Shown here one piece after another: positions 60,216 through 64,000 of a stretch of DNA of 64,000 bases. Source of the DNA: Sneathiella limimaris (GTDB lineage: Bacteria > Pseudomonadota > Alphaproteobacteria > Sneathiellales > Sneathiellaceae). The position numbers were made by a program, and so were the translations under genes. Positions within the stretch are counted from its first letter, which is position 1, and each line of letters opens with the position of its first letter. The stretch lies in contig NZ_JABBYJ010000001.1 in the NCBI RefSeq assembly GCF_012932565.1, positions 496,001 through 560,000 of the forward strand, in the 5' to 3' direction. Below the pieces are notes generated by a model. That model did not search any database. It was not told where the DNA came from and saw nothing but the letters and a program-made list of their open reading frames with translations.

Positions 60216-61082
60216 ATGAACCGAAATATTGATATCCAACTGCTCAGAACCTTTAGAACCGTTGCAGCAACCGGGAACATGACCCAGTCAAGTGCACTTC
60301 TCAATCTCACGCAGGGTGCTGTTAGTCAGCAGGTTCGAAGACTTGAAGATCAATTAGGCTGTCAGCTTTTCAAGCGTCAAAAGGACGGAATGCACCTAAC
60401 CGCGGAGGGAGATCGGCTTTTTGCCCGATCACAGGATCTAATTCGTCTTAACGATCAGATCTGGAACGATATGACAGAACCAGAGTTTAAGGGAGAGCTG
60501 ACTTTAGGCGTTCCCTTGGATTTGGTTGAAGGAAGCCTACCGCAAACTTTGAGATTATTCGCCGACCAGTTTCCAGATGTGAATATTACCCTAATTGCCG
60601 CGCCAACACTGGAACTACAAAGACATTTTCAGGATGGAAAACTCGATATTACCTTGATGGAAGAGCTACCTTCAGCCCTAACCGGTGAAACTCTCTTTAA
60701 GGACCAGCTTGTCTGGATTGCGGCGAGAGGCAGTAAAATCAGGCAACAGAACCCGCTCCCGCTCTCCATTGCCAGCAATGACTGCGTTTTTCGGTTACCA
60801 ACAATTACTGCCCTGGATCAGGCGGGTAGAAAATGGAAACGAGTCTATGAAAGCAACAATATCGATGCCGTACAAGCAATGATCCAGATGGATATGGCCG
60901 TCGGAATCTTTTTAAAAACCCTGGTTCCACCAAAACTTGATTGGTTTAAAAGCGGAGACGGATTTCCGGTGCTTCCTGAGTTTCATATCACGTTATCCGT
61001 TGCAGAAAGTCGGCAAAAAGACCTTGCCAATCACCTTGCCGACTTTATTCGCCGTGGATTTACTCTCAAGCAAGCTGCCTGA
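60216..61082 (+). CDS. LysR family transcriptional regulator
   Basis: A 288-residue LysR regulator. The N-terminal winged helix reads TFRTVAATGNMTQSSALLNL followed by TQGAVSQQVRRLEDQLGCQLF. The C-terminal part is the periplasmic-binding-like effector domain (LTLGVPLDLVEGSLPQTLR). It is divergent from the cupin gene, the usual arrangement in which the regulator controls its neighbour and itself. The effector is unknown. Confidence 0.9.
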   Translation: MNRNIDIQLLRTFRTVAATGNMTQSSALLNLTQGAVSQQVRRLEDQLGCQLFKRQKDGMHLTAEGDRLFARSQDLIRLNDQIWNDMTEPEFKGELTLGVPLDLVEGSLPQTLRLFADQFPDVNITLIAAPTLELQRHFQDGKLDITLMEELPSALTGETLFKDQLVWIAARGSKIRQQNPLPLSIASNDCVFRLPTITALDQAGRKWKRVYESNNIDAVQAMIQMDMAVGIFLKTLVPPKLDWFKSGDGFPVLPEFHITLSVAESRQKDLANHLADFIRRGFTLKQAA

Positions 61083-61097
61083 AAGTTTTACGAACCC

Positions 61098-62549
61098 TTA
61101 AATCGGGAAATGTAACGGCCCATCCTGAATGGTCATCCAGCGAAGCTCCGTAAACTGATCAATTCCAGCCTTACCCCCAAAACGACCATAACCAGACTCC
61201 TTCATACCACCGAAAGGCATCTGAGCTTCATCATGTACAGTCGGACCATTGATATGACAGATCCCGCTTTCAATGCGCTGAGCTACCGACATAGCCCGCA
61301 TGGCATTTTGACCAAAAACAGAGGCTGACAATCCATATTCGGTGTCATTGGCAATCCGAACGGCTTCATCGACACTGCCCGCCCGATAGATACAGGCAAC
61401 TGGTCCAAAGGTTTCCTCACGATAAATTCTCATGGAGGGAGAGACCCGATCCAGCAAGGTAGCCCCAATAATCGTTCCATCCACAACACCGCCGGCCAGC
61501 ACAACAGCACCTTTGTCCACCGCATCAGTAATCAGTTCCTGAATACGTTGTGCGGCCGTTTTGTCTACGACAGACCCAAGAGGTGTTTTTCCTTCACGTG
61601 GATCGCCAGCTTTCAGGGTTCGGACTTTTTCGGTTAGTTTTTCGACAAAGGGATCAGCAATGGCTTCATCCACAATAACCCGTTCGGTAGACATACAAAT
61701 CTGACCCTGGTTCATGTAAGCGCCAAACGCCACTGCCGCGACAGCATGATCCAGATCTGCATCGTCCAGAATAACGGCAGGCGCCTTACCGCCCAGCTCC
61801 AACAAAGCAGGCTTGAGATGACGACCTGCTGTTTCAGCAATCAATTTTCCAACACGGGTTGAGCCCGTGAAATTTATCCGTCTTACTGCCCGGTGTGCAA
61901 TCAATGCTTCAACAATTTCGGATGCTGTCTCAGGTGCATTCGATATCCCGTTAAGCACACCGTTTGGAAGACCACCTTCCGTCAAAGCCTCCAGGATCTG
62001 CATATGAGTATTCGGGCAAATCTCAGAAGTTTTCATCACCACGCTATTTCCGCAAGCCAGCGGCATGGCGATGGATCTTACCCCAAGGATCACAGGTGCA
62101 TTCCATGGTGCAATGGACAGAACAACCCCAACGGGCTGACGAACAGCCATAGCGAGACTTCCCGGGCGGTTCGACGGAATAATCTCCCCGGAAATCTGGG
62201 TGGTCATAGCAGCTGCTTCAACCAGCATATCAGCTGCCAGTCCAACATTGAACATGGCCCAAGCGGTGGTAGCCCCAATTTCGTTGGCCATAGCCTCGAC
62301 AATTTGGTCGGATCTGGACTTTAAGGCGTCAGCTGCGCTCAACAAAACTTCCCGACGGCCTTTTGGTGATGTTTCTGACCACTCTGGAAATGCCATGGCT
62401 GCAGCGTCGGCTGCTTTTAAGGCATCTTCCACCGTCGCGGCTGCGGCTCGCGTCGCCACCTCGCCAGTGATTGGGTTTTGGCGCTCAAAAAACGCACCGC
62501 CAGCTGCTTCCTGGGAGGAGCCATTAATTAAGAGATCAACGTTTTTCAT
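61098..62549 (-). CDS. NAD(P)+-dependent aldehyde dehydrogenase (vanillin/salicylaldehyde type)
   Basis: A 483-residue aldehyde dehydrogenase. Motifs: SIAPWNAPVILGVRSIAMPLA, FTGSTRVGKLIAE, the catalytic Glu in LLELGGKAPAVILDDADLD, the catalytic Cys in NQGQICMSTERVIVDE and ETFGPVACIYRA. It resembles enzymes oxidising aromatic aldehydes such as vanillin or salicylaldehyde; exact substrate is inferred. It is transcribed with the livF/livG genes that precede it (14 bases), which suggests uptake and oxidation of an aromatic or branched-chain compound. Confidence 0.88.
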   Translation of the reverse strand: MKNVDLLINGSSQEAAGGAFFERQNPITGEVATRAAAATVEDALKAADAAAMAFPEWSETSPKGRREVLLSAADALKSRSDQIVEAMANEIGATTAWAMFNVGLAADMLVEAAAMTTQISGEIIPSNRPGSLAMAVRQPVGVVLSIAPWNAPVILGVRSIAMPLACGNSVVMKTSEICPNTHMQILEALTEGGLPNGVLNGISNAPETASEIVEALIAHRAVRRINFTGSTRVGKLIAETAGRHLKPALLELGGKAPAVILDDADLDHAVAAVAFGAYMNQGQICMSTERVIVDEAIADPFVEKLTEKVRTLKAGDPREGKTPLGSVVDKTAAQRIQELITDAVDKGAVVLAGGVVDGTIIGATLLDRVSPSMRIYREETFGPVACIYRAGSVDEAVRIANDTEYGLSASVFGQNAMRAMSVAQRIESGICHINGPTVHDEAQMPFGGMKESGYGRFGGKAGIDQFTELRWMTIQDGPLHFPI

Positions 62550-62563
62550 GAATATATTCCTGA

Positions 62564-63283
62564 TTAAATTTCAGCAGAGGTTCCGAGATAGGCTTTTTCC
62601 AAATTTGGATCTGAGAGAAGCTCTTGCGCACTCCCCTCTCCGACAATGCGACCTGTTTCCATGACATACCCTCGATCCGCAACACCAAGACTGGCTTGGA
62701 CATTTTGTTCGACGATGAGCATGGAAACCCCGGACGCACGGATTGATTTCAAGGTTTCGAACAATTCGTTCACAACGATAGGAGCAAGACCAAGGCTCGG
62801 TTCATCCAGCATTAGAAGCTTTGGAGCAGACATCAGCGCACGTGCAATCGCAACCATCTGCTGCTCACCGCCAGACATAGTCCCAACCAGTTGACTTGCC
62901 CTTGCTTTCAGCTTGGGAAACAAGTCAAACACATAGGCTTTATTCTCTTTTTCACGTGCTCGACCATTGCGGGTATTCGCGCCGAGTAAAAGATTGTCTT
63001 CTACGGAAAGAGCTGGAAATAACCCCCTTCCCTCAGGCACTAGGGAGAGCCCGAGATCCACTCGCTGATGAGCTGCCATATTCGTTAAGTCTACCCCATC
63101 GAACGATATACGAGTATTGTCGGAATAGGCTTCCAGCCCGGATAACGCTTTTAGAAGTGAACTTTTTCCAGCCCCGTTTGAACCCAGGATCACGATGGTT
63201 TCACCTACCGCCAGCTCAAACGACACATTGTCCAGCGCCAAATGCTTTCCATAGGATAAGGATAAACCTGAAAGATTAAGCAT
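62564..63283 (-). CDS. livF: Branched-chain amino acid-type ABC transporter ATP-binding protein (LivF family)
   Basis: A 239-residue ATPase. Walker A GSNGAGKSS, signature SGGEQQMVAIARAL and Walker B LLMLDEPSLGLAP mark the LivF group. Its start MLNLSGLSL overlaps the livG stop by eight bases, so the two are coupled. A longer ORF reaching 63370 would lie inside livG. With LivG it drives uptake of a branched-chain amino acid, amide, urea or aromatic acid; the membrane and binding subunits lie beyond the right edge. Confidence 0.93.
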   Translation of the reverse strand: MLNLSGLSLSYGKHLALDNVSFELAVGETIVILGSNGAGKSSLLKALSGLEAYSDNTRISFDGVDLTNMAAHQRVDLGLSLVPEGRGLFPALSVEDNLLLGANTRNGRAREKENKAYVFDLFPKLKARASQLVGTMSGGEQQMVAIARALMSAPKLLMLDEPSLGLAPIVVNELFETLKSIRASGVSMLIVEQNVQASLGVADRGYVMETGRIVGEGSAQELLSDPNLEKAYLGTSAEI

Positions 63284-64000
63284 GGTGCGGGGCTCCCAGA
63301 TACGCTTCGATAACATCCTGCTGTCGCAGAACCTCATCTGTCGGGCCATCAGCGATTTTCTCGCCCGCATTCATAACTATGCAGCGGGGGCAAAGTTCTC
63401 TGATGGCACTCATAATATGTTCGACGATCAGTATGCTGGCGCCAGCATCGCGAATGGATTTGATCAGCTCAATCCCTGTCTTCAACTCTTCCGGTGTCAA
63501 ACCAGAGAGCCATTCATCCAACAATAAAAGGTGCGGATCAGCTGCAAGCGCCCTTGCAAGCTCAAGTCTCTTGCTATCAATATAGGTGAGGGAAGCTGCT
63601 GGTAATTCGGCTTTGTCCGCAAGTCCGACCAAATGCAATTTCTCCATAGCCTTACTTTCAGCCTCATGACCCCATTTGGGATTTGACCCAAAAGCCAGCC
63701 CACTGACTGCATTTTCCAGCACAGTCATGGATGGCAATACCTTTACAAGCTGAAAGGTTCTAGCGATCCCACGTTTGGAAATCTGATCAGGTCGGAGATT
63801 TTGAATTTGCAGACCTTCAAATTCAATCTGTCCTGAGGTTGCCCGGTGTGCCCCAGAAATCATATTCAACAAAGTGGTCTTTCCGGAACCGTTTGGCCCC
63901 AGCAAGCCGATCACCTCACCGGCTGAAAGGGTAAAACTCACATCCCGTACTGCCGTCAGGCCACCGAAGCGTTTTGTCAGGTTTATGGTTTGCAAGAGTT
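63276..64000 (-). CDS. livG: Branched-chain amino acid-type ABC transporter ATP-binding protein (LivG family), 5' end at window edge
   Basis: At least 240 residues. Walker A is GPNGSGKTTLLNMISG; the LivG-specific Q-loop region is RTFQLVKVLPSMTVLENA. The ABC signature is degenerate, LTYIDSKRLELARAL, where LSYGxQR is usual, and Walker B is LLLLDEWLSGLTPEE. A TTG at 63995 could start the protein, but the frame is open to the window edge, so the true start is probably outside. It pairs with LivF. Confidence 0.88.
   Translation of the reverse strand, partial: LLQTINLTKRFGGLTAVRDVSFTLSAGEVIGLLGPNGSGKTTLLNMISGAHRATSGQIEFEGLQIQNLRPDQISKRGIARTFQLVKVLPSMTVLENAVSGLAFGSNPKWGHEAESKAMEKLHLVGLADKAELPAASLTYIDSKRLELARALAADPHLLLLDEWLSGLTPEELKTGIELIKSIRDAGASILIVEHIMSAIRELCPRCIVMNAGEKIADGPTDEVLRQQDVIEAYLGAPHHA

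Noticed and set aside
1-64000. CRISPR arrays and rRNA genes
   Set aside because: No regularly spaced repeats and no rRNA-like sequence were seen; the only RNA gene I can support is tRNA-Thr(CGU), apart from the candidate small RNA.

Overview
The window looks like part of the chromosome of a marine-type alphaproteobacterium, probably from the Rhodospirillales/Kiloniellales/Sneathiellales area. Supporting signs are the hemC-hemD/X-hemY cluster divergent from tsaD, a 1611-residue NAD-glutamate dehydrogenase, a DUF1674 (SdhAF4-like) gene, a DctPQM TRAP transporter, and nap/nos denitrification genes of alphaproteobacterial type. The genus is an inference. Core genes have moderate G+C; some accessory stretches are visibly richer.

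Region 1 (1-9.1 kb) holds the end of a VPLPA-CTERM protein, a methyltransferase and a minus-strand denitrification cluster. napE, napF, napD, nnrS, a pseudoazurin-like cupredoxin and apbE/nosX are intact. The catalytic genes are collapsed into two in-frame chimeras. One joins the NapA N-terminus, the NapA C-terminus and the NapC C-terminus. The other joins the NosZ N-terminal third, NosF and NosL. napB, nosD, nosY, nosR and most of napA and nosZ are missing. Neither nitrate reductase nor N2O reductase can be made from this locus. The NnrS/cupredoxin/ApbE part could still work.

Region 2 (9.2-24.4 kb) is an accessory region ending at a tRNA-Thr(CGU). In order it carries a MAPEG/TetR divergent pair with twin operators, a RES-Xre toxin-antitoxin pair, a second locus of Xre/MbcA-type antitoxin pieces, a G+C-rich tyrosine recombinase and an ISL3-family transposase in two overlapping frames. 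Then come an SbcD/SbcC-like nuclease-ATPase pair, a RloC-like ATPase with zinc hook and a candidate anticodon-nuclease triad, a small AlpA-like HTH gene and an integrase. The integrase ends 58 bases before the 3' end of the tRNA, the classic layout of an integrative island. The nuclease pair plus RloC-like gene form a probable defence module.

Region 3 (24.5-52.7 kb) is mostly core: a TRAP transporter whose small subunit is fused to an N-terminal TM2 domain and coiled coil, the heme genes, tsaD, rpiA, gpsA, rsmB, rpe, a heparinase-like protein, a nucleotide-sugar dehydrogenase, purH, an MFS carrier and NAD-glutamate dehydrogenase. A promoter, two hairpins and a terminator between the acetyltransferase and tetR genes suggest an unannotated small RNA near 35.4 kb.

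Region 4 (53-64 kb) holds an M20 amidohydrolase, an AlkC-type repair protein, a CHASE hybrid histidine kinase, YtoQ, a secreted coiled-coil protein, a metallo-beta-lactamase-fold protein, a cupin/LysR divergent pair, an aldehyde dehydrogenase and livF/livG-type ABC ATPases running off the end.
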